DNA from: Anaerococcus murdochii
GTDB lineage: Bacteria; Bacillota; Clostridia; Tissierellales; Peptoniphilaceae
Length of the DNA stretch: 64,000 bases
Assembly: GCF_019957155.1 (NCBI RefSeq)
Contig: NZ_JAIPME010000002.1
Location: forward strand, 1,178,001-1,242,000
Reading direction: 5' to 3'
The position numbers and the translations under genes were made by a program. This document shows positions 34,215 through 42,702 of this stretch, in pieces. Under the pieces are notes generated by a model. It searched no databases and was not told where the DNA came from. It saw nothing but the letters and a program-made list of their open reading frames with translations. Position 1 is the stretch's first letter. Every line of letters begins with the position of its first letter.

Positions 34215-35993
34215 ATGAACAAAAGTAAAACATTAGCATTATTGCTTTCAATGACCATGCTTTTTTCAGCTTGCGGATCTGCTAAGACTGATAATAAGGC
34301 AGGAGACAGCAAGGAAGCTGCAGTAGGTGAAACTACTGGAGAAGGTACAGCGGCAGGTCACAATGGAGACCTTAAGGCTGTAGTAACTTTCGATGGGGAT
34401 AAGATTGCAAAAATCGACCTTACCCACGAAGAAACAGAAGGCCTTGGTGATAAGGCAGCTGATAAGTTAGTTGAAGAAATAGTTGCTAATAACTCTGTAA
34501 GCGTTGATACAGTAACAGGTGCTACAGTTACATCTACAGCAGTTATAGAAGCAGTTAAGGCTGCTATCGAAGCAAGCGGTAGGGATGTAAAGAATTTCGA
34601 AACTGAAAGCGAAGAGAAAAAAGGCGAAACAGTTGAAAAAGACACTGATGTTGTTGTTATAGGTGGTGGTGGTGCAGGTTTTGCTGCAGCAGTTTCCGCT
34701 AAGGAAGCAGGAGCAGACGTAATCCTAGTTGAAAAACTAGCATCAGTTGGTGGTAATACACTTATTTCTGGTGGAGAATATGCTGCACCAGCAAACTACA
34801 TCCAAAAAGAAGAAGGTATCGAAGATTCTAAGGAATTATTTGCAAAAGACGTTGAAGAAGCTGGTGGAAATCCAGAGCTAATCAAGGTTCTTGCAGATAA
34901 GGCTACAGAAGATGCTTACTGGCTAAGAGATGACATCGGAGTTAAATGGTTAGATTCTCTAATGTTCTTCGGTGGCCACTCTGTAAAAAGATCTCTAATC
35001 CCAGCAGCTCATACAGGTAACGAATTAATCAAAAATTATCTAAAGAAGGCTGAAGAATTAGGAATCGAAGTCCTAACAGAAACAGACGTTAAGGAAATCC
35101 TATCAAAAGATGGAAAAGTTTGCGGAATCAAAGCTGAAACCAAAGATGGCGAATTAGTTGTAAACGCTAAATCAGTTGTAGTTGCATCAGGTGGTTTTGG
35201 TGCTAATGCTGATATGTGTTATGAATTTGATAAGGAAATCGACGAACACGTCCTATCAACAAACTCACCAGGAGCTACAGGTGATGGTATCTTAATGGCA
35301 GAAAAACTTGGTGCAGACACAGTTGATATGGATAAGATCCAACTTTACCCAGTATGTGATGTTGAAACTGGTAAACTTCTATACTGTGGAGACACTAGAC
35401 TTGTTGGTGGTGCCTTACTTGTAAACAAAGAAGGTAAGAGATTTGTTGAAGAACTAGGCACAAGAAGAGAAATCTCAATGGCAATCAAGGCTCAAACAGA
35501 CTATGTAGGCTACGTACTTTGGGATGAAACATCAAACGAAAAAACAGGCACCATGAAATCAAACCCAGAAGAAGCAAAATCTCTATTTGACAGGGGCCTA
35601 ATGGTTAAGGCTGACACACTTGAAGAATTAGCTGACCACTTCGGAATCGACAAGGATGCCCTTCTTGAAACAGTTAAGACATTTAACGAAAACTCTGCAA
35701 AGAATGAAGACCCAGAATTCAATCTAAGAATGCTAGGCTGGCAAGTAAAAGACGCACCATTCTACATGATGAAGGCAGCACCAGCTGTTCACCACACCAT
35801 GGGTGGTCTAAAAATCAATACAGACGCACAAGTTCTAAACAAAGACGGCGAATGGATTGACGGACTTTACGCAGCAGGCGAAGTTACTGGCGGAATCCAC
35901 GGTTCAAACAGACTTGGATCAGTTGCAATGGCTGACATCACAGTATTCGGAAGAATCGCTGGTGAAAACGCAGCAGCGAACGCTAAAAAATAA
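34215..35993 (+). CDS. Lipoprotein flavin reductase (FMN-binding + FAD fumarate-reductase-like)
   Basis: 592 residues. Lipoprotein signal with lipobox FSAC (Cys20). An FMN-binding domain (about 48-120) carries TGAT at 101-104, the site where ApbE attaches FMN covalently to Thr. The rest is an FAD_binding_2/fumarate reductase module: VVVIGGGGAGFAAAVSA, the GGNTLISGGEY loop, and the C-terminal HHTMGGLKINTDAQV...GSNRLGSVAMADITVFGRIAGENAA. Enzymes of this layout reduce fumarate, urocanate or related enoates at the cell surface with electrons delivered through the covalent flavin. The acceptor is not determinable here. Monocistronic, with its own promoter and terminator. Confidence 0.88.
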   Translation: MNKSKTLALLLSMTMLFSACGSAKTDNKAGDSKEAAVGETTGEGTAAGHNGDLKAVVTFDGDKIAKIDLTHEETEGLGDKAADKLVEEIVANNSVSVDTVTGATVTSTAVIEAVKAAIEASGRDVKNFETESEEKKGETVEKDTDVVVIGGGGAGFAAAVSAKEAGADVILVEKLASVGGNTLISGGEYAAPANYIQKEEGIEDSKELFAKDVEEAGGNPELIKVLADKATEDAYWLRDDIGVKWLDSLMFFGGHSVKRSLIPAAHTGNELIKNYLKKAEELGIEVLTETDVKEILSKDGKVCGIKAETKDGELVVNAKSVVVASGGFGANADMCYEFDKEIDEHVLSTNSPGATGDGILMAEKLGADTVDMDKIQLYPVCDVETGKLLYCGDTRLVGGALLVNKEGKRFVEELGTRREISMAIKAQTDYVGYVLWDETSNEKTGTMKSNPEEAKSLFDRGLMVKADTLEELADHFGIDKDALLETVKTFNENSAKNEDPEFNLRMLGWQVKDAPFYMMKAAPAVHHTMGGLKINTDAQVLNKDGEWIDGLYAAGEVTGGIHGSNRLGSVAMADITVFGRIAGENAAANAKK

Positions 35994-36005
35994 GAAAATA
36001 ATTCT

Positions 36006-36034
36006 AAAATAGCCCTCAGGGGCTATTTTATTTT
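36006..36034 (+). terminator. Terminator of the flavin reductase gene
   Basis: AAAATAGCCC/GGGCTATTTT stem with a short TCAG loop and T-rich tail. Confidence 0.85.
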
Positions 36035-36152
36035 GCGAAATTTTAAATATTTCGGAAAAGTCAGCAAAGATTGACAATTTTTGTTTAACTATAGGTCCAT
36101 ATTGGTATATATAAGGTAGGTTGATTTTAACTAAAAAAATCCAGGAGGATTT

Positions 36153-37187
36153 ATGATAAAAACTAAAATAAAGAATAAAATTGGAATAATATATCTTGAT
36201 AGACCAGAGGCCCTAAATGCCCTAAATCGTCATATGATAGGGAAAATCGAAGAAACTTTGAAATCTTGGGAAAAGAACCCGGCAATCAAGGCTATTTTAT
36301 TTGATTCTAAGTTAGAGCGAGGATTTTGTGCAGGTGGAGACCTTAAGAAAATATACGTAGATTACCTTAAAAATGATGAGGCTAGGAACAAGGACGTATT
36401 TTTCAAAGAGGAGTTTGCACTTGATAAATATTTAATGACCTATCCAAAACCAATCATAAGCCATTGGTTTGGGGTTACCATGGGCGGAGGAATTGGCCTA
36501 ACAATCCATTCTGATCTCATAATAGTAGACCAAACTGTAAACTGGGCCATGCCTGAAACAAGCCTAGGCTTTGTACCAGACGTGGGCTTAGGATATTTTA
36601 TATCAAAATTACCACAAGCCATGGGCCAATATGTGGGCTTACTTGGGGCAAGACTCTATCCAGACGACCTTTTAAGATATGGATTTTGCCATATGGTGAT
36701 TGATTCAAAAGACTATGGAGAAGTCATAAATAGGCTAATGGAATTTGATACAGGCTCAGATAATCTCATAGGAGACTTTAGGGAAGCTATTGGGGATTTA
36801 GGTCAAGAATTAAAAGAAACAGAAAATAGTAAAAACCTTGAAAAAATCGAAAAATACTTTTCAAAAGACAGTGTGATAGAAATTAAAAAGAGCCTAGAAG
36901 AGGCAGGGGATGACGAATTTGCGAAAAAATCTCTCGAAGTTTTAAATAATAGGGATCCTTTTATGCTAGAAGTTCAATTCAAAAAATATTTCCTAGGTAA
37001 GGAGCTGACAAAAGAAGAAACTATTGACTTAGACCTAGAAATTATTAAATACGGTCGAAAAACCGGTGCCCTTGAAGAAGGCATTAGGTCAGTTTTGATA
37101 GATAAGGACAAAAATCCACACTGGCCAACAAAAAGTCTTGAAGATGTGGATCAGGAAGAGGTTCACAAGCTTTTAGGGATCAAATAG
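36153..37187 (+). CDS. 3-hydroxyisobutyryl-CoA hydrolase-like enoyl-CoA hydratase family protein
   Basis: 344 residues, longer than crotonases (about 260) and equal to HIBYL-CoA hydrolases. Crotonase fold: LDRPEALNALN, oxyanion hole GFCAGGDLKKI, second GVTMGGGIGLT, and the hydrolase-type MPETSLGFVPDVGLGYFISKL with the Glu and Asp. Family members release free 3-hydroxyacid from its CoA ester (valine breakdown), but in anaerobic cocci the real substrate is uncertain. Strong AGGAGG before the ATG. No neighbouring beta-oxidation or valine genes. Confidence 0.85.
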   Translation: MIKTKIKNKIGIIYLDRPEALNALNRHMIGKIEETLKSWEKNPAIKAILFDSKLERGFCAGGDLKKIYVDYLKNDEARNKDVFFKEEFALDKYLMTYPKPIISHWFGVTMGGGIGLTIHSDLIIVDQTVNWAMPETSLGFVPDVGLGYFISKLPQAMGQYVGLLGARLYPDDLLRYGFCHMVIDSKDYGEVINRLMEFDTGSDNLIGDFREAIGDLGQELKETENSKNLEKIEKYFSKDSVIEIKKSLEEAGDDEFAKKSLEVLNNRDPFMLEVQFKKYFLGKELTKEETIDLDLEIIKYGRKTGALEEGIRSVLIDKDKNPHWPTKSLEDVDQEEVHKLLGIK

Positions 37188-37244
37188 GAGAGAAATCCTA
37201 CTTTGAAAATAAGGGTTAAAAATTATAGGCTATAGAGGAAGTTT

Positions 37245-37273
37245 TTGGAAATTTGACCAATAAATTATATAAT
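37245..37273 (+). promoter_or_regulatory. Promoter of the nucleosidase gene
   Basis: TTGGAA (37245-37250), 17-bp spacer, TATAAT (37268-37273). Confidence 0.6.
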
Positions 37274-37290
37274 AGTTTAGAGGTGATTAG

Positions 37291-37962
37291 ATGAATATAG
37301 GAATTTTAGTAGCAGTTGAATTCGATGCTTTTTATAATATTTACAAAGAACCAATAGAAAGGTACAAGCATGGAAGTTTTGAAGTTTTGAAATACCAAAT
37401 CCATGGCAAGGATGTTTTTGTTTGTCCTTCAAGTGCTGGGCAAATTCGTGCTGCAATTGCTATGACCTTACTTCTTGACTTTTATAAGTGCGGGACAATT
37501 ATAAATTATGGGGTTGTCGGTGCTTTAAATGATCGCAAGGTAGAAGAGCTGACAGTTGTGGAAAGTGTCTGCCACTACGAATGGGACACATCGGATGTAG
37601 ATGATGTAGCAAAAGGCCAATACGAGATTTTTGATGATGTGGCCATTAAAACTACTGAAAGTCTTGTAGATTTGGCAATGAAAATTGATCCACATTTGGA
37701 AAAAGTAAGGCTTGCTTCAGGTGATAAATTTATTGCAGGTCTTGAGTCAAAAACTAAGCTAGCAAATGACTGGGACTGTGATATTGTCGACATGGAAGGA
37801 GCTGCAATTGCCCTTTCTTGCCACCTATACGGAGCAGATTTTCTAATGATTAAGGCAGTTTCAGATGCCCTTACCGAAGGTGGAGCAGAGTTTTACGAAA
37901 ATTTCGAACGTGCATCCAAAGTCGCAGTTGGGATAATTGATGATATAATAAAAGAATTATAA
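37291..37962 (+). CDS. MTA/SAH nucleosidase-like protein (PNP/UDP family)
   Basis: 223 residues. Nucleoside phosphorylase fold of the MTAN type: MNIGILVAVEFDAF, the INYGVVGALNDRKVEELTVVESV region, the substrate motif VDMEGAAIA (Glu binds ribose) and the catalytic Asp in IKAVSDALTEGG. MTA/SAH nucleosidase splits methylthioadenosine and S-adenosylhomocysteine, recycling adenine and feeding LuxS. The glycine motifs are a little unusual (GVVGAL in place of GxAGG), so a related nucleosidase is possible. Confidence 0.8.
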   Translation: MNIGILVAVEFDAFYNIYKEPIERYKHGSFEVLKYQIHGKDVFVCPSSAGQIRAAIAMTLLLDFYKCGTIINYGVVGALNDRKVEELTVVESVCHYEWDTSDVDDVAKGQYEIFDDVAIKTTESLVDLAMKIDPHLEKVRLASGDKFIAGLESKTKLANDWDCDIVDMEGAAIALSCHLYGADFLMIKAVSDALTEGGAEFYENFERASKVAVGIIDDIIKEL

Positions 37963-38083
37963 TTTTGTAAAGGCCAGAAAGTCTTTTATAAAGCGATTAG
38001 ATTTTGGATTATGAAGTGGAAAATTTCGATAAAATTAATTTGGAAATTAAAAATATAATGATTTTACCGAAAAATAGGCAAGC

Positions 38084-38113
38084 AAAAAGCAAGGCTAAAA
38101 CCTTGCTTTTTTA
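38084..38113. terminator. Bidirectional terminator
   Basis: AAAAAGCAAGG/CCTTGCTTTTT (38084-38094 with 38101-38111) between converging nucleosidase and superoxide reductase genes. Confidence 0.9.
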
Positions 38114-38119
38114 TTTGTC

Positions 38120-38473
38120 TTAGATTTCTGCTGAGTTTTCCCAAAGACCGTGGATGTTGCAGTATGCAAGTGCGTAAACTTCGCCACCCTTGTCAGTTTT
38201 AACTCTAGCTTCTACACATGGTTGTGTGAAGATTTCATCTTCGCCGTGTGCCTTGAATTCATAAGAACCAACTTCGATTGGGAATTTTGCTCCTTCTGGT
38301 TTAAAGAAAACTTTAATCCATGCGATGTGGTGTTCGAATGTATTTGGATGTTCTACTTCTTCACCAACATTAGCCTTGATGTGTAAAAGACCGTCTTCTT
38401 TTGTAACGTGGATAACTGGAACGTGTTTTTCAGCTTTCCAATCAGCTGTTTGAACTGTTTCTGTTAATTTCAT
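38120..38473 (-). CDS. Superoxide reductase (neelaredoxin-type desulfoferrodoxin)
   Basis: 117 residues, single-domain class without the N-terminal desulforedoxin centre. The Fe(His)4Cys site is visible: His17 in EKHVPVI with the helper Lys16, His42 and His48 in EHPNTFEHH, Cys105 and His108 in CNIHGLW. It reduces superoxide to peroxide using rubredoxin electrons; a rubredoxin gene lies at 7001. Codon use fits its neighbours. AGGAGGATTA upstream is a strong ribosome site. Confidence 0.95.
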   Translation of the reverse strand: MKLTETVQTADWKAEKHVPVIHVTKEDGLLHIKANVGEEVEHPNTFEHHIAWIKVFFKPEGAKFPIEVGSYEFKAHGEDEIFTQPCVEARVKTDKGGEVYALAYCNIHGLWENSAEI

Positions 38474-38577
38474 ATTAATCCTCCATTTATATTAATAGTC
38501 TACATTAGTTAATATACCCTAGCTAATGATTTATAAACAATTATTTGTTAACAAAGTCACTTTAATAAATTACTTTA

Positions 38578-38605
38578 TTGCAAATAAGTCTTTATAAAAT
38601 ATAAT
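38578..38605 (+). promoter_or_regulatory. Promoter of the gene at 38623
   Basis: TTGCAA (38578-38583), 16-bp spacer, TATAAT (38600-38605); only 17 bases to the start codon, containing AAAGGAGG. Confidence 0.65.
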
Positions 38606-38622
38606 GTAAAAAAGGAGGCCCT

Positions 38623-39051
38623 ATGGATAGACTAAAGGAATTAAAAGAAGCAAAAGAAGCCGCAGGTCAGGTTATAATTAGGATTGATGCGGGTCTTAAC
38701 CAACTAAAATCTGCCTCATCTTGGGGGATTTTAGATATTTTTGGTGGGGGATTAATTTCAAGCCTTGTTAAAAGAAATAAGATAGGCGAGGCAAACCGCA
38801 GCCTAGAGGAATTATCTGTAAGCTTAAAGTCTCTAAATAAAGAACTTAGTGATGTTGATATAAGCTTGCCAGATGCCATACCAGACAGTCTTTCAGACGA
38901 GCTATTCGACCTGGTCTTTGACAATATATTCACAGATATTAGGGTCCAAGGCGAAATAAAAGAAAATCTCGTCGCCCTAAAAGAATTAAGGTATGCCATT
39001 GTCGAAATTAGGGATAAGGTTGATAGGCAAATACGAGAATTAGAAGCTTAG
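38623..39051 (+). CDS. Conserved hypothetical helical protein
   Basis: 142 residues, no signal peptide. Mostly charged helix with coiled-coil character at both ends and a glycine-rich hydrophobic insert SSWGILDIFGGGLISSLVKRNKI near residues 32-54, which looks able to touch a membrane. Similar proteins with a 'SWG-x-D-x-xGGG' insert occur in Firmicutes without known function. Downstream gene begins 43 bases later. Confidence 0.65.
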   Translation: MDRLKELKEAKEAAGQVIIRIDAGLNQLKSASSWGILDIFGGGLISSLVKRNKIGEANRSLEELSVSLKSLNKELSDVDISLPDAIPDSLSDELFDLVFDNIFTDIRVQGEIKENLVALKELRYAIVEIRDKVDRQIRELEA

Positions 39052-39094
39052 TAAAGATTATATATAATTTGTTAAGAGATAGAAAGGATAAATC

Positions 39095-39625
39095 ATGGAT
39101 GTATTATTAGTAGTTGATTTGCAAAATGACTTTGTAGACGGTGCTCTCGGTAATGAAGGTAATGACAAGATTGTAAAGCCTATAGAAAAATTAATTGAAG
39201 ATTTTAAGGGCGAGGTGGTTTTTACTAGGGATACCCACGAGGAATCTTATTTGGAAAGTCTTGAAGGCAAGCACCTTCCTGTGACCCATTGTGTTAAAGG
39301 AACTAAGGGTTGGGAAGTTAGGATTGATACTAAGGGCAAAAAGATAATAGACAAGCCATCTTTCGGCTCTTATGAACTTGTTGATTATCTTAAAGATTTA
39401 GATAAAAAAGAAAAAATCGATAATATTTACATGGTAGGAATTTGCACAGACATATGTGTGCTTTCTAATGCCATAATGATCAAAAACGCCCTACTTGATA
39501 CAGAAGTGACTGTAATTGAAGACTTGTGTAGGGCCACAAGTGAGACAGCCCACCAAGCAAGCCTAGTAGCTATGGCTTCTTGCCAGGTAAATATCATAAA
39601 ATTTGCTGATTTTAAGCAGGAATAA
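39095..39625 (+). CDS. Nicotinamidase/isochorismatase family hydrolase
   Basis: 176 residues. Cysteine hydrolase triad of the family: Asp8 in VVDLQNDF, a Lys in the central region, and the nucleophile Cys121 in GICTDICV. The metal-side motif is TRDTH and the EGKHLPVTHCVKGT segment matches nicotinamidases (PncA: EG-LPxHC-GT). It would convert nicotinamide to nicotinate, recycling the product of the sirtuin at 2569. Isochorismatase activity is less likely. Confidence 0.85.
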   Translation: MDVLLVVDLQNDFVDGALGNEGNDKIVKPIEKLIEDFKGEVVFTRDTHEESYLESLEGKHLPVTHCVKGTKGWEVRIDTKGKKIIDKPSFGSYELVDYLKDLDKKEKIDNIYMVGICTDICVLSNAIMIKNALLDTEVTVIEDLCRATSETAHQASLVAMASCQVNIIKFADFKQE

Positions 39626-39630
39626 GATTT

Positions 39631-39665
39631 AAAAGCTATGGGTTTTTAACTTATGGCTTTTTTAT
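39631..39665 (+). terminator. Terminator of the nicotinamidase-like gene
   Basis: AAAAGCTAT/ATGGCTTTT stem (one G-T) followed by Ts. Confidence 0.7.
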
Positions 39666-39730
39666 TTGGGATTTTTTCCTAAAATATTATATTTTGTTAT
39701 AATTAAGATAGAAAAACTAAAGGAGGATTT

Positions 39731-40462
39731 ATGAAACTAGAAATTTGCATTGATTCTTTTGACGGAATGATTGGGGCCTATTTTGGTGGGGCTGATAGGG
39801 TTGAAATTTGCTCGGCTTTAACTCTTGACGGTCTAACTCCAGATCCTGGACTTGTAGATATTTGTTGTGAGTATGATAATATAGAAAAATTTGTCATGGT
39901 AAGACCAAGACCTGGCCATTTTACCTATGATGATTTTGAAATTGGACAAATGAAGGCGACAATAATTGCCTTAAAGGATAAACCTATTGATGGTTTTGTT
40001 CTTGGAGTTCTTGATTCTTATGGAAATCTTGATATAGAAACTATGAAGGAACTTGTATATCTGGCCTTTCCAAAGAAGGTTGTCCTTCATAGGGCCTTTG
40101 ATTATTCTAATGATGGTGAAGAAAAAATCGAAGAACTAATCAAGATGGGAGTAGATAGGATTCTTACCTCAGGCAAAAAACCAAAAGCTGTTGAGGGTTT
40201 GGATTTGATTAGAGATTTACAAGCAAAATACGGAGATAAAATTGAAATCATGGCAGGTTCTGGGGTAAATTTCGAAAATATAAAAGAGATTTACGAGAAA
40301 ACTCATATAGAAAATTTCCACTTGTCAGCATCCTATACAGGTCAGACGGAAATCGACTACGATAATTTTGGCAAGGCTTTTGATGATTATAGGTGGACCA
40401 GTTCTGGCCTTGTTGAAGCTGCTAGACATGCAATTGATGATTTAAAAAATAAAAAAGTGTGA
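39731..40462 (+). CDS. cutC: CutC family protein
   Basis: 243 residues forming the CutC TIM barrel: LEICIDSFDGMIGAYFGGADRVEICSAL at the start, MVRPRPGHF, GFVLGVLD, VVLHRAFD, RILTSGKKPKA, IEIMAGSGVN and FHLSASYTG near the end. First linked to copper tolerance in E. coli, the barrel's real reaction is not settled. Strong AGGAGGATTT before the ATG. Confidence 0.92.
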   Translation: MKLEICIDSFDGMIGAYFGGADRVEICSALTLDGLTPDPGLVDICCEYDNIEKFVMVRPRPGHFTYDDFEIGQMKATIIALKDKPIDGFVLGVLDSYGNLDIETMKELVYLAFPKKVVLHRAFDYSNDGEEKIEELIKMGVDRILTSGKKPKAVEGLDLIRDLQAKYGDKIEIMAGSGVNFENIKEIYEKTHIENFHLSASYTGQTEIDYDNFGKAFDDYRWTSSGLVEAARHAIDDLKNKKV

Positions 40463-40549
40463 CTTGAGTCATAGAAATATCTCGAATTTTTGTTAAAATA
40501 GACATAAGAATAGAAAAATAGTTTAGAATTTTAATAAAAAGGAGATATT

Positions 40550-41500
40550 ATGATTAAAGATAGCAAAATTATTTTAGTTGGCGATGGGGCAGTAGGATCA
40601 TCTTTTGCCTATGCTTCAACAATTTTAGGAATTGGTAGACAGCTTGGCATTATAGATTTGAACGAAGATAAGGCAGAGGGCGACGCTATGGACCTCTCAG
40701 ATGCCCTTTCTTTTACCAAACCAAAGGAGATTTTTAAGGCAGATTATTCTGACTGCAAGGATGCAGAAGTTGTTGTAATTACAGCAGGTGCCCCACAAAA
40801 ACCAGGTGAAACAAGGCTTGATTTGGTTGACAAAAACCTAAAGATTTTTAAGGATATGATTGGCAAAATCAAGGATTCTGGCTTTGAGGGAATATATGTA
40901 GTCGCTTCAAATCCAGTAGATATTCTAACTTACGCTACATGGAAATATTCAGGTGCACCAGCAGAAAAGGTAATTGGATCTGGCACAAGCCTTGATACCT
41001 CAAGGTTTAAAAAAGAAATAGCTTCTCTAATTGGCATTGACCCAAGGAGTGTAGACGCTTATATCCTAGGTGAACACGGAGATACAGAATTCCCTGTTTG
41101 GTCACACACAAATGTGGGTGGCCTTCCAATCTATGAATGGGTTGCCAACCACTCAGATGTGGATGAAATGGCCCTTTTAAACACTTTTGAGAAGGTAAAA
41201 AATGCTGCCTATGAGATTATAAACAAAAAAGGTGCAACCTTTTACGGCATAGGTATGGCCCTTGCAAGGCTTGTGGAAGCTATAATTAACGATGAAAACT
41301 CAGTATATTCAACCTCATCCTACCTTGATGGGGAATATGGACAAAAAGACATCTTCATCGGAGTTCCATCAGTAATTGGCAAGGCCGGAGTTAAGTGGGT
41401 TATAGATGTGCCACTTACAGATACAGAAAAAGAAAGAATGAAAGAATCAGCTGACACCCTTAGAAATGTAATGGAAAAAGCTGGCCTATACGATAAATAA
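40550..41500 (+). CDS. ldh: L-lactate dehydrogenase
   Basis: 316 residues. NAD site GDGAVGSSFAYA (11-22), substrate loop AGAPQKPGETRLDLV with the catalytic Arg, ASNPVDILTY, and active-site His in GEHGDTEFPVWS. It reduces pyruvate to L-lactate, regenerating NAD+. No allosteric partner is needed to assign it; malate dehydrogenase is excluded by the loop with Gln (PQKPGETR). A half-like TTGTTAAAAT motif lies upstream, but I do not see a full Rex operator. Confidence 0.96.
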   Translation: MIKDSKIILVGDGAVGSSFAYASTILGIGRQLGIIDLNEDKAEGDAMDLSDALSFTKPKEIFKADYSDCKDAEVVVITAGAPQKPGETRLDLVDKNLKIFKDMIGKIKDSGFEGIYVVASNPVDILTYATWKYSGAPAEKVIGSGTSLDTSRFKKEIASLIGIDPRSVDAYILGEHGDTEFPVWSHTNVGGLPIYEWVANHSDVDEMALLNTFEKVKNAAYEIINKKGATFYGIGMALARLVEAIINDENSVYSTSSYLDGEYGQKDIFIGVPSVIGKAGVKWVIDVPLTDTEKERMKESADTLRNVMEKAGLYDK

Positions 41501-41506
41501 AAAATT

Positions 41507-41562
41507 AAAAAAAGACCTAGCAAGTGGTGAAAAATTATTCACACAAGGCTAGGTCTTTTTTT
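41507..41562. terminator. Bidirectional terminator behind ldh
   Basis: A7-GACCTAGC (41507-41521) and GCTAGGTC-T7 (41548-41562), exact 15-bp complement around an AT-rich loop. Confidence 0.9.
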
Positions 41563-41629
41563 GCATAGTAAATTATATTAGGTAAGGAATAGACATTTTC
41601 CTTAATGGGGATAAAGAACCTGGCTAAAA

Positions 41630-42175
41630 TTAGCCGAGGCAAAGCCTAGATATGTCCCCTTGGCTTTTAAAAATACGTTTGTACGATTTTCTAATCTTAT
41701 TGTAGGTTTCAAATAATTTGATTTTCTCTTCCTTTTTGGCATATACTTTCCAGTAGCCATTGGCGAGAAATTTATCTCCCTTGTTTTCGATAAAACCAAC
41801 TACGTCCTCATAGGGGTAGCCAAGAAAAATTCCGATTTCATGAGGGAAAGACTCTTTTTTGAACCTGTACTTCAAATGCCTGATGCATTGGTCAAGGTCA
41901 TTTGTTTTGTAGCCTAGGCCTGTTAAGAGGGTTTTGACCTTGGTTTGATTTAACACATAGGTTAATTTATCAGGCCTGTAGGCATAAATTTGAGCGGAAG
42001 TTTCGTTATTTCTAAGTATTTCTACATACATATTTTTCTTGTTAAGTACGTCATTCCACTCATCGACCATTTTTTCAATGTCGATATTTTGGGTATTTTT
42101 AAAGGTAAATAGATTTGCGAGTTTTCTGTTTGCTAAAGTTTGTGATGCGTAATTAACGAGCAAGAATTCGTTCAT
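41630..42175 (-). CDS. DUF3793 family protein
   Basis: 181 residues. Matches the DUF3793 pattern: an N-terminal FLLVNYASQTLANRKLANLFTF, a middle YRPDKLTYVLNQTKVKTLLTGLGY, and the signature FPHEIGIFLGYPYEDVVGFIENKGDKFLANGYWKVYA. In anaerobic Firmicutes this family is often encoded with flavodoxins and iron uptake genes, and here it starts one base behind the flavodoxin stop. Function unknown; the context points to iron or heme handling. Confidence 0.85.
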   Translation of the reverse strand: MNEFLLVNYASQTLANRKLANLFTFKNTQNIDIEKMVDEWNDVLNKKNMYVEILRNNETSAQIYAYRPDKLTYVLNQTKVKTLLTGLGYKTNDLDQCIRHLKYRFKKESFPHEIGIFLGYPYEDVVGFIENKGDKFLANGYWKVYAKKEEKIKLFETYNKIRKSYKRIFKSQGDISRLCLG

Positions 42176-42176
42176 T

Positions 42177-42611
42177 TTATTTTAGAGCGTTAGCTAAATC
42201 CTTTGCTGCTCTTCTGCATTCTTCTAAAGCTGCATCATCTGGGTAATCATAGGCAATTAGACCATCACAAGCAAGATTAATTCCATCTGCTACGCATCTT
42301 TCTTGCCAAGTTTGCATCCATTCGCCTTCAGCCCATTCATAAGAACCGAAAATAAGAACTGGCTTATCAGAAAGAGATTTTTCTACGCTTTCAAACATAG
42401 GTTCGAATTCGCTATCTTCTAGTTCTTCTGATCCCATAGCTGGGCAACCAAAAGCAAAACCGTCATAGTTTGCTACATCGCTTTCGCTAAAGTCTGAACA
42501 ATTTAATACGTTTACTTCTAATTCAGAATTTTTAAGTTCATCTGCTATTTCATTTGCCATAGCTAGGGTGTTACCAGTTCCTGACCAATAAACTACTGCT
42601 ACTTTTTTCAT
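42177..42611 (-). CDS. Flavodoxin
   Basis: 144 residues. The FMN phosphate loop is VVYWSGTGNTLAMANEI near the N-terminus, with the family's FGCPAMGSEELED and FGSYEWAEGEWMQTW loops around the flavin. It replaces ferredoxin as a low-potential electron carrier when iron is short. Two Fur-box-like palindromes lie just behind its promoter, so it should be derepressed in iron starvation. Co-transcribed with the DUF3793 gene. Confidence 0.93.
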   Translation of the reverse strand: MKKVAVVYWSGTGNTLAMANEIADELKNSELEVNVLNCSDFSESDVANYDGFAFGCPAMGSEELEDSEFEPMFESVEKSLSDKPVLIFGSYEWAEGEWMQTWQERCVADGINLACDGLIAYDYPDDAALEECRRAAKDLANALK

Positions 42612-42646
42612 AATTTCTCCTTAATTTGATTTCGTAATTTATGATA

Positions 42647-42663
42647 TTAATAATCCTTATCAA
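42647..42663 (-). promoter_or_regulatory. Fur box 2 (downstream)
   Basis: Plus strand TTAATAATCCTTATCAA. It matches the 7-1-7 Fur consensus TGATAATNATTATCA at most positions and repeats the core of the box at 42675, 28 bp away. Confidence 0.65.
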
Positions 42664-42674
42664 TTTCTATGAGA

Positions 42675-42691
42675 TTGATAATCCTTATCAA
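42675..42691 (-). promoter_or_regulatory. Fur box 1 (promoter-proximal)
   Basis: Plus strand TTGATAATCCTTATCAA. TGATAATCCTTATCA differs from the Fur 7-1-7 consensus at a single position. It begins about 5 bases behind the predicted transcription start, so a bound repressor would block RNA polymerase. Confidence 0.75.
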
Positions 42692-42702
42692 CGTCTATCC
42701 TA

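Noticed and set aside
38530..38560. PerR or Rex box before the superoxide reductase gene
   Set aside because: TTTGTTAACAAAG is palindromic but too short and wrongly spaced for either consensus.
40463..40549. Rex operator before ldh
   Set aside because: Only one half (TTGTTAAAAT) is seen; the second half-site of the palindrome is missing.
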